Shown: piece after piece, positions 33,861 through 43,125 of the stretch
How the letters are laid out: every line of letters begins with the position of its first letter
How positions within the stretch are numbered: position 1 is the stretch's first letter
Origin: Pseudobacteriovorax antillogorgiicola
GTDB lineage: Bacteria; Bdellovibrionota_B; Oligoflexia; Oligoflexales; Oligoflexaceae
Direction of reading: 5' to 3'
DNA length: 64,000 nt
Assembly: GCF_900177345.1 (NCBI RefSeq)
Contig: NZ_FWZT01000008.1
Coordinates: 1-64,000, forward strand
Program-made: the position numbers and the translations under genes
Notes under the pieces: model-generated
The model's database searches: none
Told to the model about the DNA's origin: nothing
The model's input: only the letters and a program-made list of their open reading frames with translations

Positions 33861-35420
33861 TCACTTTTGAGAAGGGGTGAGTCTACGCTCCAGATAAAAC
33901 AAGCCTCGATCAACCATCAAGGCTAGGGCCGCGGAGGGCACAGCTCCCAACATAATCAATCGGTTATCAACACTTTGTATTCCACGAAAAATCGGATTTC
34001 CCAATCCACCAGCGCCAATTAGATCCGCTAAGGTCGCCGTCCCAATCACTATCACAGCAGCAGTGCGGATGCCACCAATGATTACGGGCAGGGCTAAAGG
34101 TATTTCAATCATCGTCAAAATGTGGCGGTTGGTTAGTCCAATCCCCCGAGCTACCTCTTTCAGAACAGGATCAACTCCCCTTATTCCGAGATAGGTGTTT
34201 CGCAGAATGGGAAGTAAAGAATATAAAAATAACGCGAATATAGCAGGCTTCAAGCCGATCCCCATTATGGGGAGTAAAAAACCGAAGAGTGCGAGGCTTG
34301 GAATCGTTTGGATGACATTGGTCACAGAAAATATCGGCCCGCTCCAAGTCTCTTTCCTGGTCAGTAAGATCCCTATGGGAACCGCAAGAAGGCTAGCCAA
34401 ACCGATGGCGACCCCTGAAATCCAAATATGTTCCAAGATAATCTCAGTGATATAAGGGCGTTTTGCCCAGAGGTAGGCTGGCCAACCCAGTCGCTCCGAA
34501 TCTTCGATATTTGTGTCGCGATCCAGCTTTCCGTCATCGATTATGCCTTTTTCAAGGAGAAAGCGCCGAGCTACTTCAGCAGGGTCCAGTTTCTTTTCGT
34601 CCACCAAACCATTGAGGGTCATCATCTCTTCAGCGCTGATTTGGTCAGCGAGTATATTGAATAAGTCTTGGATAATCGGGTGTCGGTTGAGGGTCTCCCG
34701 TTTGACCAAGATCGATGCATAGTAGGGAGGGAAAAACTGCCGATCGTCTTCCAAAATTCTAAGATTATACTTTGCGATCCGGGCATCAGTGGTGAAGCCA
34801 GTAATCACATCCACTTCACCCATCTGAATGGCTTTATACATCAAGCCAGGATTGATCGAAACCCGGCGTTCGGGAGGTATGGACATATTATAGGCTTCAG
34901 TGAGGCCAATGAAGCCATCCTTTCGTTCTAAAAACTCGTGTGGCGAGCCGAATATAAAATCATTTTCCTTTGCTAAGTCAGATAGTGTCTTTACATGGGC
35001 GAGTGATTCATCAGATTCTCTCACTGCAATCCCATAGGTATTGTTGAAGCCCAGTGGTGGCGACCACACCATCTGGTAACGGCGTTCGAATTCATCTTGC
35101 ACCACTTGAAACACCTCGTCTGGGTTACCGAAGTCGGTGCGTTTTAAAATGGTGACAAAGCCTGTACCGGTATACTCCACATAAAAATCGATATCACCGT
35201 TTTCTAATGCACCGAAGGCGAGAAAGGTGCTGCCCATATTGAGCTTTCGTTCGACGGTGTAGGCTGAGCGATCTTCTATAATTTGGGCTAAAATTTCCCC
35301 TAAAATGAGTTGTTCGCTAAAGTTTTTTGAACCCACCCGCAGAGTTTTTGTATCAGCAACACTGTTTGTAGACAGGAATATCAAGAAAACTGTGGTAGCG
35401 ATCTCTTTAAGGTAGATCAA
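33861..35420 (-). CDS. betaine/choline-type ABC transporter: substrate-binding + permease fusion
   Basis: About 519 residues, one polypeptide with two parts. After a signal peptide (LKEIATTVFLIFLSTNSVADT), residues 25-290 are an OpuAC-type quaternary-amine-binding domain, with TLRVGSKNFSEQLILGEIL and DFYVEYTGTG. Residues 320-519 are a permease domain with about five membrane segments and an EAA-like loop (LKEVARGIGLTNRHI). Fused SBP-permease chains are known in OpuF- and ProWX-type systems. The role would be uptake of glycine betaine, choline or related osmolytes. The TTG at 35420 has GGGGAG six bases upstream and overlaps the ATPase stop by 14 bases. An ATG at 35456 is the alternative but leaves a longer overlap and no ribosome site. 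The substrate is inferred. Confidence 0.88.
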   Translation of the reverse strand: MIYLKEIATTVFLIFLSTNSVADTKTLRVGSKNFSEQLILGEILAQIIEDRSAYTVERKLNMGSTFLAFGALENGDIDFYVEYTGTGFVTILKRTDFGNPDEVFQVVQDEFERRYQMVWSPPLGFNNTYGIAVRESDESLAHVKTLSDLAKENDFIFGSPHEFLERKDGFIGLTEAYNMSIPPERRVSINPGLMYKAIQMGEVDVITGFTTDARIAKYNLRILEDDRQFFPPYYASILVKRETLNRHPIIQDLFNILADQISAEEMMTLNGLVDEKKLDPAEVARRFLLEKGIIDDGKLDRDTNIEDSERLGWPAYLWAKRPYITEIILEHIWISGVAIGLASLLAVPIGILLTRKETWSGPIFSVTNVIQTIPSLALFGFLLPIMGIGLKPAIFALFLYSLLPILRNTYLGIRGVDPVLKEVARGIGLTNRHILTMIEIPLALPVIIGGIRTAAVIVIGTATLADLIGAGGLGNPIFRGIQSVDNRLIMLGAVPSAALALMVDRGLFYLERRLTPSQK

Positions 35421-36147
35421 GGGCAGCTCCCCTGCAAAAGTTTGCGACAAATTCATTTACGGGCTGATCAATTAGCTGACGGGGGGTGCCTTGCTGCACA
35501 ATAGAGCCTTGATCCATGATGGCGATAAGGTTCCCTAGCTTGAAGGCTTCGGACATATCGTGGGTGACCATTAGGATTGTTTTTTGAAGCTGGCGATTGA
35601 GCTGGATCAACTCCTCATGCATGGATGATCTGATGATGGGGTCAAGGGCTCCGAAAGGTTCGTCCATGAGTAGGACAGGAGGGTCTTCCATCAAAGCTCG
35701 GGCGATGCCAACCCGCTGTTGTTGACCACCACTAAGTTCATCGGGGTAACGATCTGAAAAGCCATCTGGCGGTAGGCCTACCATATCCATCAGCTTGCGG
35801 CTTCGTTTTCGTCTTTCAGAACGTTCCCTCCCCATGGCGCGGGAAAGAATTTCGATATTTTGCCGAATCGTCATGTGAGGCATCAAGCCTACGCTTTGCA
35901 CCACATAACCCATGCCGCGACGCCAGGCAATTGGGTCTGAGGACTGATATTCGACACCGTTGATGCTAATAGAGCCTGAGCTAGGCTCAAGGAGGCGGTT
36001 GATCATCCTGAGTGTGGTCGTCTTACCGCAACCACTGCTGCCGATTAGGCAGGCAATTTGGCCTTTATCCACATGAAAGCTCACATCGCGAACGGCATAA
36101 GCGCCACCATCTTGAAATTGTTTTGAGAGCTTTTCCACATGTATCAA
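35407..36147 (-). CDS. betaine/choline-type ABC transporter ATPase
   Basis: The product is 246 residues of the proline/glycine-betaine ABC ATPase group. Walker A is GSSGCGKTTT (about 36-45), the Q-loop is YVVQSVGLMPH, the signature is ELSGGQQQRVGIARAL, Walker B is VLLMDEPFGALD, and the H-loop is MVTHD. It lacks the C-terminal CBS pair used by OpuA-type ATPases for ionic-strength sensing. The start is TTG 36147, with GGAGGAG about nine bases upstream. It is the first gene of a two-gene operon with the permease fusion, overlapping it by a few codons, a sign of translational coupling. Confidence 0.92.
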   Translation of the reverse strand: MIHVEKLSKQFQDGGAYAVRDVSFHVDKGQIACLIGSSGCGKTTTLRMINRLLEPSSGSISINGVEYQSSDPIAWRRGMGYVVQSVGLMPHMTIRQNIEILSRAMGRERSERRKRSRKLMDMVGLPPDGFSDRYPDELSGGQQQRVGIARALMEDPPVLLMDEPFGALDPIIRSSMHEELIQLNRQLQKTILMVTHDMSEAFKLGNLIAIMDQGSIVQQGTPRQLIDQPVNEFVANFCRGAALDLP

Positions 36148-36233
36148 AGGCGAGATCTCCTCCAGGAAAGACAGATTCAGGGTAATATGCTGACATGCCT
36201 GGAGGGAAGATACAAGGTGTCGAAAGTGGGCCC

Positions 36234-36914
36234 TTAGCTCTTAATGGGGCTAGGGTCGTCCAAAAGAGCCCCTTCGAGGTGGACATCCTTCCAGATGGTC
36301 TTATCCACCTGAACCCGGCGGAGGTCGGCCCCTTCGAGGTTCGCATCTGAAAAATTTGCTCGGTCAAGTTTACAGCGTCGCAGCTTGGCAGAAATGAGTT
36401 GCGCGCCACTAAGGTCTGCATCTCTTAGGTCTGCCGTAGTAAGTATGACGCCTCTTGCAGCACAGCCAGAAAGGTTGGCCCCTTGTAGATTAGCGCCGCG
36501 AAGATCCAAACCTTCTAGGCTCAAGCCCCTTAAGTCGCAGCCTCGAAGATTGGCGCGACCCCCTTGATTCGGCTTTGTTGGGTGAAGCACCGAATCCATC
36601 CAAAGCTGGTGGGCTTCAGCGAGCTGATCGAGGTCAGCTTGGTTTTCAATGGACGCCGGTTGGTTGACCGGAATCTTCAGAATTTTACTGCCAGGGATAT
36701 GGGGCGAGGCATCTTCCGCCGCCTTAATTTGATCATGGAGCCACAGTTCATCGTTGACTTTACCTTCAACCACAGCGAGCTGCGCTATCGCTAAAATCTG
36801 CTCTTCCGCCAAGGCTCGTGTCTTTGGGTTTTCCTTCAACGCACTGGCGACCATGTTGTATAAGCTGGTGTCGATGTTGTCCGGTAGATCCGCATGAGTG
36901 GTGATGCCTTCCAA
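36234..36914 (-). CDS. pentapeptide-repeat protein
   Basis: The product is 226 residues. The first 100 residues are a helical, acidic N-terminal region. From about 118 to 215 there are regular A(D/N)LXX pentapeptide repeats (NLRGCDLRGLSLEGLDLRGA, then ADLRDADLSGAQL and ANLEGADLRR). These fold as a right-handed quadrilateral beta-helix. Some pentapeptide proteins protect DNA gyrase, but there are not enough repeats or specific features here to claim this. The start is TTG 36914 with AAGGAG six bases upstream. It lies 87 bases upstream of the transporter ATPase gene, on the same strand. Confidence 0.82.
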   Translation of the reverse strand: MEGITTHADLPDNIDTSLYNMVASALKENPKTRALAEEQILAIAQLAVVEGKVNDELWLHDQIKAAEDASPHIPGSKILKIPVNQPASIENQADLDQLAEAHQLWMDSVLHPTKPNQGGRANLRGCDLRGLSLEGLDLRGANLQGANLSGCAARGVILTTADLRDADLSGAQLISAKLRRCKLDRANFSDANLEGADLRRVQVDKTIWKDVHLEGALLDDPSPIKS

Positions 36915-37116
36915 GAAAGTCTCCTTTTTAAGGGTTTCTTAACCTTTCTAACATACATAATCCCTTGGGGAGTGCCTAGAGTTTTTCCTGGGGGTCGGCC
37001 ACTCTTCAGCCTGGAAATTCTGTTTATAAATCGCTAAAGTCCGGCTAGAATAACGCCATAGCGAAGGCCTAGTGTTGTTGACACGGTAAATTGGCAGAAG
37101 TGGAGATGATTGCGAG

Positions 37117-38958
37117 ATGAAACATTACATTAAAAAAGCGTTCTCAATCCTTACTGGGATGTTCGCCCTGATTGGGCTAAGCACAACCCTACTCACTGTT
37201 GTGATGCTGATTGCCATCAGCCAGTTTCAGGGTGAGGTGTCCAGTGGTTCCGGGCTCTCAGCACCGGACATTGATGACTCCATCATCGAGATCGAACTCG
37301 ACGGCGTCATCCAAAGCCGCAGTATGGACCCACGGTCGCAATTCTTTAATGAAGTTTTCGGAGGACCGCGAGGGTATCAACTGAGCGATCTCAGGAAGAT
37401 GCTGCGTCGAGCCGCTGAAGATATCCGGGTTCGCGGAGTTTTCGTGAATATGCGCAATCCTGTAGCCAGTTTCTCGACAATGCAGGAGCTGAGACGATCG
37501 TTTATTGAGTTTCGAAAATCGGAAAAGCCCCTTTATGTGAACCTCTATGCAGGTGATACACTCACTTACTTCTTGGCGTCTGCAGGGGAGGTCATCAACC
37601 TGGCTCCCCTTGGTGGTCTCATGATCCCGGGTCCCGCATTTCAATTGACCTATTTTGGGCCAGCACTAGAAAAGCTTGGGGTTGAAATGGAAGTGTTTCA
37701 AGCAGGGAAGTATAAATCGGCTATGGAACCCTTTGTCCGGTCTGAACCTAGCGAACCAAGCCTTGAAATGTACCGTTCGATGGAATCTTCATTGAGGCAG
37801 TCGCTCATCAAAGCCATTGGCGAAAGTCGTGGGAAACCTGAAACTGACGTCGGCAACTGGTTGCGAGTATCCAGCTTTACCAGTGCTCAGGCTCTCAGCA
37901 TGGGGGCTGTGGATATGATGGATTATGAAACAGCGCTTCTCGACAAACTGAAGGAAGTTACGAAAACCGACAAGTTGGTGAAATGGCGTCCATACCTAGT
38001 TCACAGCGCTGATCTCGATGAGCCGAGGATTGCGGATGGCGACGATAAAGTCGGCTACGTGGAAGCTTCTGGGGAAATTCGCATGAGTTTTCAGAGAGGC
38101 GAGGAAAATGTTATTGCGCCGAAGCCTTTGATCAAAGAACTGCGCTGGCTTGCCAAGCAAGAGGATGTGAAGGCCATCGTGTTCCGTGTGAATAGCCCTG
38201 GTGGTTCAGCTCTTGCCTCTGATTTGATTTGGGAAGAGGTTCGGAAGCTGAATGAAGTGAAGCCTGTGGTTGTGTCTATGGGGCAGGTCGCGGCGTCCGG
38301 CGGCTACTATATCGCGGCACCAGCCAGCAAGATTTTTGCTGAGGCCCAAACGATAACAGGGTCTATCGGAGTGATTGGTGCGAGTCTGGTTGGTAAAGAC
38401 GTTCCCGATAAGTATGGCGTTCATTTTCACGTTGTCACCCAATCAGAGCGGGCCAAGTATCTAAACTTCACCGAGTCTGCCTCCGCAGAAGACAAACGCA
38501 TTATCGGTGAAAGCATCGATGACGTTTATCAAACCTTCTTAGATCGTGTAGCGCAAGGGCGAGCCAAGACCAAGGAGCAGATTCACGAATTGGCTCAGGG
38601 CCGCGTCTATACAGGCCAAGAGGCACTGGAACTAGGGCTTGTGGATCACCTCGGTGGTCGTCGGGAAGCATTCCGCATGGCGAAGGAACTTGGCCAGTTG
38701 AATCCTGAAAAACTCTATCCGGTGATGCAATATCAGCCTGAACCTCGCTCGTTTTTCGATTGCTTGGGTGCGCCTGAGCGCATGATGGAATGTCTTTCAG
38801 AATTGGAAGGTGGAATCCAATCCATGCTCATTGCTGATCCTGTAGCCAAACAGGTTCTCAAACCTATGAATCGCCTGCAGAAGCTTTTGCAAGACGACGA
38901 AGTGCTCATGTACTGGCCTGGACAAGTTCGCTGGTCTCACGGGAGTGATGCTCTGTGA
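37117..38958 (+). CDS. sppA: signal peptide peptidase SppA, 67K type
   Basis: The product is 613 residues, full-length long-form SppA. An N-terminal membrane anchor (about 12-36) precedes two tandem ClpP-like halves. The catalytic dyad of E. coli SppA maps to Lys200 (FQAGKYKSAMEPF) in the first half and Ser394 (VAASGGYYIAAPASKIFA) in the second. It clears remnant signal peptides in the inner membrane. The ATG start is 16 bases after GGCAGAAG. Its stop overlaps the GTG of the next gene (GTGA), so the DUF58/Bat-like genes are translationally coupled to it. This is unusual, since this slot normally holds a MoxR ATPase. No MoxR gene is seen in the window. Confidence 0.95.
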   Translation: MKHYIKKAFSILTGMFALIGLSTTLLTVVMLIAISQFQGEVSSGSGLSAPDIDDSIIEIELDGVIQSRSMDPRSQFFNEVFGGPRGYQLSDLRKMLRRAAEDIRVRGVFVNMRNPVASFSTMQELRRSFIEFRKSEKPLYVNLYAGDTLTYFLASAGEVINLAPLGGLMIPGPAFQLTYFGPALEKLGVEMEVFQAGKYKSAMEPFVRSEPSEPSLEMYRSMESSLRQSLIKAIGESRGKPETDVGNWLRVSSFTSAQALSMGAVDMMDYETALLDKLKEVTKTDKLVKWRPYLVHSADLDEPRIADGDDKVGYVEASGEIRMSFQRGEENVIAPKPLIKELRWLAKQEDVKAIVFRVNSPGGSALASDLIWEEVRKLNEVKPVVVSMGQVAASGGYYIAAPASKIFAEAQTITGSIGVIGASLVGKDVPDKYGVHFHVVTQSERAKYLNFTESASAEDKRIIGESIDDVYQTFLDRVAQGRAKTKEQIHELAQGRVYTGQEALELGLVDHLGGRREAFRMAKELGQLNPEKLYPVMQYQPEPRSFFDCLGAPERMMECLSELEGGIQSMLIADPVAKQVLKPMNRLQKLLQDDEVLMYWPGQVRWSHGSDAL

Positions 38959-39839
38959 TCTCGCCTGAATTACGGAAGCAAATCAAAACTCTTCAATTAA
39001 AGGCTGGCCACGATGTGAGCAACATCCTGGCTGGTGAGTATGTCTCGGCTTTCAAAGGTCGAGGCATGGAGTTTGATGAAGTTAGAGAATACTTTCCTGG
39101 GGACGATGTTCGCGCTATCGACTGGAATGTGACAGCGCGCATGGGTCAGCCTTTCATCAAAGTCTTTCGCGAAGAGCGTGAGATGACCCTGATGCTGATG
39201 GTGGACGTTAGCCCCTCTCAATTTTTTGGAACCCAAGAGAAGAGTAAAGTGGAGATCGCGGCTGAATTGGCTGCAGTACTGGCATTCTTAGCCATTCGGA
39301 ACAACGATAGGGTTGGAGTGATCCTGTTTTCGGATCATGTGGAGCAGTACATTCCCCCAATGAAGGGGCGGTCCCATATTTGGAATATTATTCGTTCGGT
39401 TCTGAGCCACGAGCCGAAGGGAAGAGCGACAAAACTCGACGAGGCCATTAGTCACTATCTACAGGTTATCAAGAGACGCAGTTTATGCTTTCTTATTTCA
39501 GACTTTCTTACCGAGGGTTACGAAAATAAACTCAAGCAGCTCGCAGCACGCCACGACTTGGTTTGCGTTGATATTGAAGATCCCCGAGAACAAGAGTGGG
39601 TTGATGCCGGATTGCTTGCTATCCAAGATAGCGAAACTGGGGAGCAGCTGGTGCTTGATTCGGGAGACCCTAATCTTTGGCGTCAGATCGAAGAGGCTTG
39701 GCAGGAGAAAGTTGATGGGCTTCAAGGTTTAGCACGAAAGTCAGGTTTTGATATCTTGAGCCTCCGAACCAATCAATCCATTGTTGATGGGTTGATGGCG
39801 GTATTCAAGCGTCGGGAACGACGGCAAAGGAGGCGCTGA
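38955..39839 (+). CDS. DUF58 domain protein
   Basis: The product is 294 residues of the DUF58 family (COG1721), which belong to MoxR/Bat neighbourhoods and carry a von Willebrand A-like fold. Family marks are GRGMEFDEVREYFPGDDVRAIDWN in two pieces and MLMVDVSPSQFFGTQEKSK, a degenerate MIDAS. The start is GTG 38955 overlapping the SppA stop by four bases, and it ends overlapping the BatA-like start by one base (TGATG). No signal peptide is present. It probably assists assembly or folding of envelope components with the two downstream VWA proteins, but its biochemical role is not established. Confidence 0.9.
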   Translation: MISPELRKQIKTLQLKAGHDVSNILAGEYVSAFKGRGMEFDEVREYFPGDDVRAIDWNVTARMGQPFIKVFREEREMTLMLMVDVSPSQFFGTQEKSKVEIAAELAAVLAFLAIRNNDRVGVILFSDHVEQYIPPMKGRSHIWNIIRSVLSHEPKGRATKLDEAISHYLQVIKRRSLCFLISDFLTEGYENKLKQLAARHDLVCVDIEDPREQEWVDAGLLAIQDSETGEQLVLDSGDPNLWRQIEEAWQEKVDGLQGLARKSGFDILSLRTNQSIVDGLMAVFKRRERRQRRR

Positions 39840-40777
39840 TGACCTTTGCATACCCTTATTTACTATTGTTTTTGGTACCCATTGCCATTTGGTTTGTTTG
39901 GTCCTGGCGGCGGACTACAGTGAAACCTCTAAAGTATCCAAGTCTGCGTGGCTTTGAAGTGCGGTCGATGACCTGGACCCGGTACCTTCATCGACTCCCT
40001 CTCATGCTACGAGTCCTGGCTATTATCCTGGTCCTGCTCGCCGCAGCGCGACCACAAGAGGTGGAACACGAAGTGCGGAAGTCAGGAGAAGGTCTCGATA
40101 TTCTATTAACGATAGACACCTCTGGTAGTATGAAGCAAAGCATCTCTTACCAGGGGCAGTGGGTTTCTCGCTTGGCAGCAGCTAAGGCTGTGGTGGGGAA
40201 TTTTATAGAGAAAAGGATCGACGACCGAATGGGCTTGGTGGTGTTCGGTGAGAACGCCTTTACCCAGGCACCGTTGACCTTAGACCATGACGTCCTGAAG
40301 AGCTTTGTAGATAATATCTATCTTAGGATGGCTGGCGACGGCACAGCCATTGGCTCAGCCATTATTACCAGCGTCAAACGCATGAAGGACCTGGAGTCCA
40401 AGTCGAAAATTGTGATTCTCCTGACTGATGGTCAAGACACAGTGGGAAAGGTGGGACCCCAGGCAGCAGCCAGTGCTGCCCGAGACTTAGGAGTCAAGAT
40501 CTACACGGTTGGTATTGGCGACCGCAGATCCCGTGATCTCGATGAACCGACTCTCAAGATGATCGCGCAAACTACAGGGGGTCAGTACTTTCGAGCTGCA
40601 AATGTGGAAAATCTGATCGAAGTCTATGAAACCATCAACCAGCTGGAAAAGAGTCGTGTGGAGGTCAAAGACTTTAGCCGCTACCATGAAAAGCACGAGA
40701 GTTTTCTGATTCCTGGTTTGCTCTTGTTGGCACTAGAGTTGCTGTTTCAACTGAGTCGATGGAGGGTTGTGGCATGA
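39839..40777 (+). CDS. BatA-like VWA domain membrane protein
   Basis: The product is 312 residues. Two N-terminal hydrophobic segments (about 5-22 and 58-76) precede a VWA domain with MIDAS DTSGSMK and later Thr and Asp sites (DGTAIGSAI, LLTDGQD), and a third hydrophobic segment is C-terminal (about 288-305). The layout matches BatA of the Bacteroides aerotolerance operon, where loss affects oxygen tolerance. It is embedded between DUF58 and BatB-like genes with one- and four-base overlaps. It is expected in the inner membrane with the VWA domain exposed. Confidence 0.9.
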   Translation: MTFAYPYLLLFLVPIAIWFVWSWRRTTVKPLKYPSLRGFEVRSMTWTRYLHRLPLMLRVLAIILVLLAAARPQEVEHEVRKSGEGLDILLTIDTSGSMKQSISYQGQWVSRLAAAKAVVGNFIEKRIDDRMGLVVFGENAFTQAPLTLDHDVLKSFVDNIYLRMAGDGTAIGSAIITSVKRMKDLESKSKIVILLTDGQDTVGKVGPQAAASAARDLGVKIYTVGIGDRRSRDLDEPTLKMIAQTTGGQYFRAANVENLIEVYETINQLEKSRVEVKDFSRYHEKHESFLIPGLLLLALELLFQLSRWRVVA

Positions 40778-41784
40778 CTTGGGGAGACGCTGAATACCTG
40801 TGGTTGCTAACTTTAACCCCGTTGGTATCGATTCTTATCATCCTTTCGAATATGTTTCGCAAGAAGCGCTTAGCTCGCTTTTTGGGTCAGCGATATAAAG
40901 ACTTAAGTCAGTCTTTGGAACGCAGGCGACAGGTTCTCTACCGTTGTCTAGCGTTAAGTTTGGCGTTTGCCTGCATTTGTATAGCCCTGGCTCGTCCTCG
41001 CTGGGGATATGAATGGCGAACCCTTGAACGGAAGGGTGCTGACATTATGGTTGTCGTGGACGTATCGAAGAGTATGAACGCTGAAGACATCAAGCCCAAT
41101 CGCTTACAGAGAGCACGGCGAGAAATCATCGATCTGCTTTCGATGTTGCAAGGTGATCGGATTGGTCTACTACAGTTTGCTGGTGTTGGCTTCGTTCAGT
41201 GCCCCTTGACCCTCGACTATATGGCCATGGAGCTTTTCCTCGATAGTCTTGGTGAAAGTATGATCCCTGTGCCAGGGTCTGCAATAGGCAATGCAATCCG
41301 CCTGGCCCATAAGAGCTTAATGGAAAGTGCTACTGAAGGCTCGGTCGGTAAATCGATCATTCTGATTACGGACGGTGAAGATCACGAGAGCGGTCCAATT
41401 CAGGCCGCTCAAGATGCTGCTAGTGATGGTGTGCGAATCTACCCCATTGGTATCGGCTCAGAAGGTGGTGCACCTATCCCCGACGGCGACGGCGGCTACG
41501 TAAAAGACCAGTCAGGTCGGATGGTTCTGTCGCGCTTGGATGAAGGTACCCTCGAAGAGATCGCTAGAATCACGGAAGGTCGTTACGTACGATCGACTAC
41601 TGGCGATCTCGATTTGGATATCATTTATAGTCAGCATATTCGCAAGGACCTGAAGCCGGGAAACATCGGTGAAACTCGGGAAAAGGTGTGGCATGAAAGC
41701 TTCTGGATCTTCGCCGTTGCAGCGATGTTTATACTGATATTCGATTTTCACATCCAAGGCCGAAGGCTAAGTACTGAAAAATAG
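40774..41784 (+). CDS. BatB-like VWA domain membrane protein
   Basis: The product is about 336 residues. The ATG at 40774 was chosen over the ATG at 40759 because GGAGG lies eight bases before it and it then overlaps the BatA stop as ATGA. An N-terminal membrane segment and a second one near 55-73 precede a VWA domain with MIDAS VDVSKSMN. A C-terminal membrane anchor (about 308-326, WIFAVAAMFILIF) follows. The mate of the preceding BatA-like protein. The C-terminal part ends in a short basic tail. Confidence 0.9.
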   Translation: MTWGDAEYLWLLTLTPLVSILIILSNMFRKKRLARFLGQRYKDLSQSLERRRQVLYRCLALSLAFACICIALARPRWGYEWRTLERKGADIMVVVDVSKSMNAEDIKPNRLQRARREIIDLLSMLQGDRIGLLQFAGVGFVQCPLTLDYMAMELFLDSLGESMIPVPGSAIGNAIRLAHKSLMESATEGSVGKSIILITDGEDHESGPIQAAQDAASDGVRIYPIGIGSEGGAPIPDGDGGYVKDQSGRMVLSRLDEGTLEEIARITEGRYVRSTTGDLDLDIIYSQHIRKDLKPGNIGETREKVWHESFWIFAVAAMFILIFDFHIQGRRLSTEK

Positions 41785-41868
41785 GCTTATATTGACTTAA
41801 CTGTTGAAAATGGCGTGATTATTCGCTAAAAATCCAGCGTTTACCTGATTTATGCTGGAAGTAGATTT

Positions 41869-42837
41869 ATGAAATCGTCAACCTCGGCAGCAAGTGATTT
41901 TTTCTTGGCCTTCGTGCTATTCGTCATCATGGCCTTGACCGGCTATATTGTCCTAAGTATGGGGCTTGAGCGAACTGGTGCGATCCACTCCAGCGGTAAG
42001 GGCAAGCCCATAGAAAACCAAGTGCCTCAAGAATCACATCAGGGCAAGCCCAGCGATTCACCACCTCCGGGCCAAAATGATAGCCAGGCGGAAGCTGCTG
42101 CTTCGACGCCGAACGAAGGTCTCTCGAAGCAGGATTCTGCTGGAAAGACCTCGGATAACAAAGATGTGACTCACTCGATTCAAGACATCGTTAGTACCGT
42201 GGATCAAGGCCAATGGCAGGTTGCGGAAGCGATGTTGCTTGAATATCTTAAGCTACACCCCAATGATGAGCAGGCTTTGGTGGAAATGGCTATGATTCAA
42301 CTGATCGACAAGCGGGACTCCCTTGCGGCCAAACCGTATTTGGAAAAGGTCGCTCTGGGAAATCCCAATAACGAATCGGTCATTAACGAACTCCTAACCA
42401 TCTACGAAGAGACCAATACCTATCAGGAAGGCTTGGCGTTTCTTAAGTCAATTCCCAATGAAAAGCGAAACTCTGGGATTGTTGACTATGGCATCGGTAG
42501 TGCCTTAGTGGGTCACGGGGATAGTGAAGGAGCTGTAGAATACTTATACCGCGCCCTAGACCAGGGGGGTGTCGAGCGAGCCACTGTGCAGGAGACCCTT
42601 GCGGATGCCTTTCTCGATGCTGGCCGCGTGGATGAGGCGATTCAGGGTTACATCGAGCTCCTAGACCAAGGAGGCTCTACGGAGCGCCAGCGAGCGCTTA
42701 ACGTAAAGGTGGTGACGGCTTATTTGGATCGCGGTGATCAAGACTTGGCTGTTGAAACTGTTCGCGAATGGCTAAGGGAGCATCCTCAAGACGAATTTAT
42801 GAATGATCTTTTTAAGGATATTAGCTCTTTGGAATAA
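41869..42837 (+). CDS. membrane-anchored TPR protein (BatC/BatE-like position)
   Basis: The product is 322 residues. A single membrane anchor (about 11-33) is followed by a Gln/Ser/Pro-rich linker (about 40-105) and at least four TPR-type helix pairs (for example QVAEAMLLEYLKLHP, YLYRALDQGG, VDEAIQGYIELLDQ). It lies 84 bases after BatB, where Bat operons commonly carry TPR proteins. It probably binds the VWA proteins; sequence cannot show this. A clear terminator follows at 42846. Confidence 0.82.
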   Translation: MKSSTSAASDFFLAFVLFVIMALTGYIVLSMGLERTGAIHSSGKGKPIENQVPQESHQGKPSDSPPPGQNDSQAEAAASTPNEGLSKQDSAGKTSDNKDVTHSIQDIVSTVDQGQWQVAEAMLLEYLKLHPNDEQALVEMAMIQLIDKRDSLAAKPYLEKVALGNPNNESVINELLTIYEETNTYQEGLAFLKSIPNEKRNSGIVDYGIGSALVGHGDSEGAVEYLYRALDQGGVERATVQETLADAFLDAGRVDEAIQGYIELLDQGGSTERQRALNVKVVTAYLDRGDQDLAVETVREWLREHPQDEFMNDLFKDISSLE

Positions 42838-42845
42838 AAAAATAG

Positions 42846-42870
42846 CCCTTACCCAGGAGGGTAAGGGTTT
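42846..42870 (+). terminator. intrinsic terminator of the sppA-bat operon
   Basis: CCCTTACC (42846-42853) pairs with GGTAAGGG (42860-42867) around a short loop and is followed by TTT. It lies nine bases after the TPR gene stop and has A-rich sequence before it. Confidence 0.75.
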
Positions 42871-43125
42871 GAGGGGACCAAGGACTGAGTATTCAGCCTA
42901 GACTGCATTGCCTGCAGCCAATAATAGATTCGGCTCTTTCCCCGAACATTTTAGCTCTCGCCTTTAACATCTAGTAATCACTAAATTATTTTTTTTAAAT
43001 CTGACCTCATTCCGGGAAATCACTTTAGCCGGGATTTTGTTTTATTTCTCAGAGTTAACCCTAATCTGTCGAATTTGCTAGATTATGTTATGATAAAACA
43101 AGATCAAATGACCAAGAGGGTTGCT

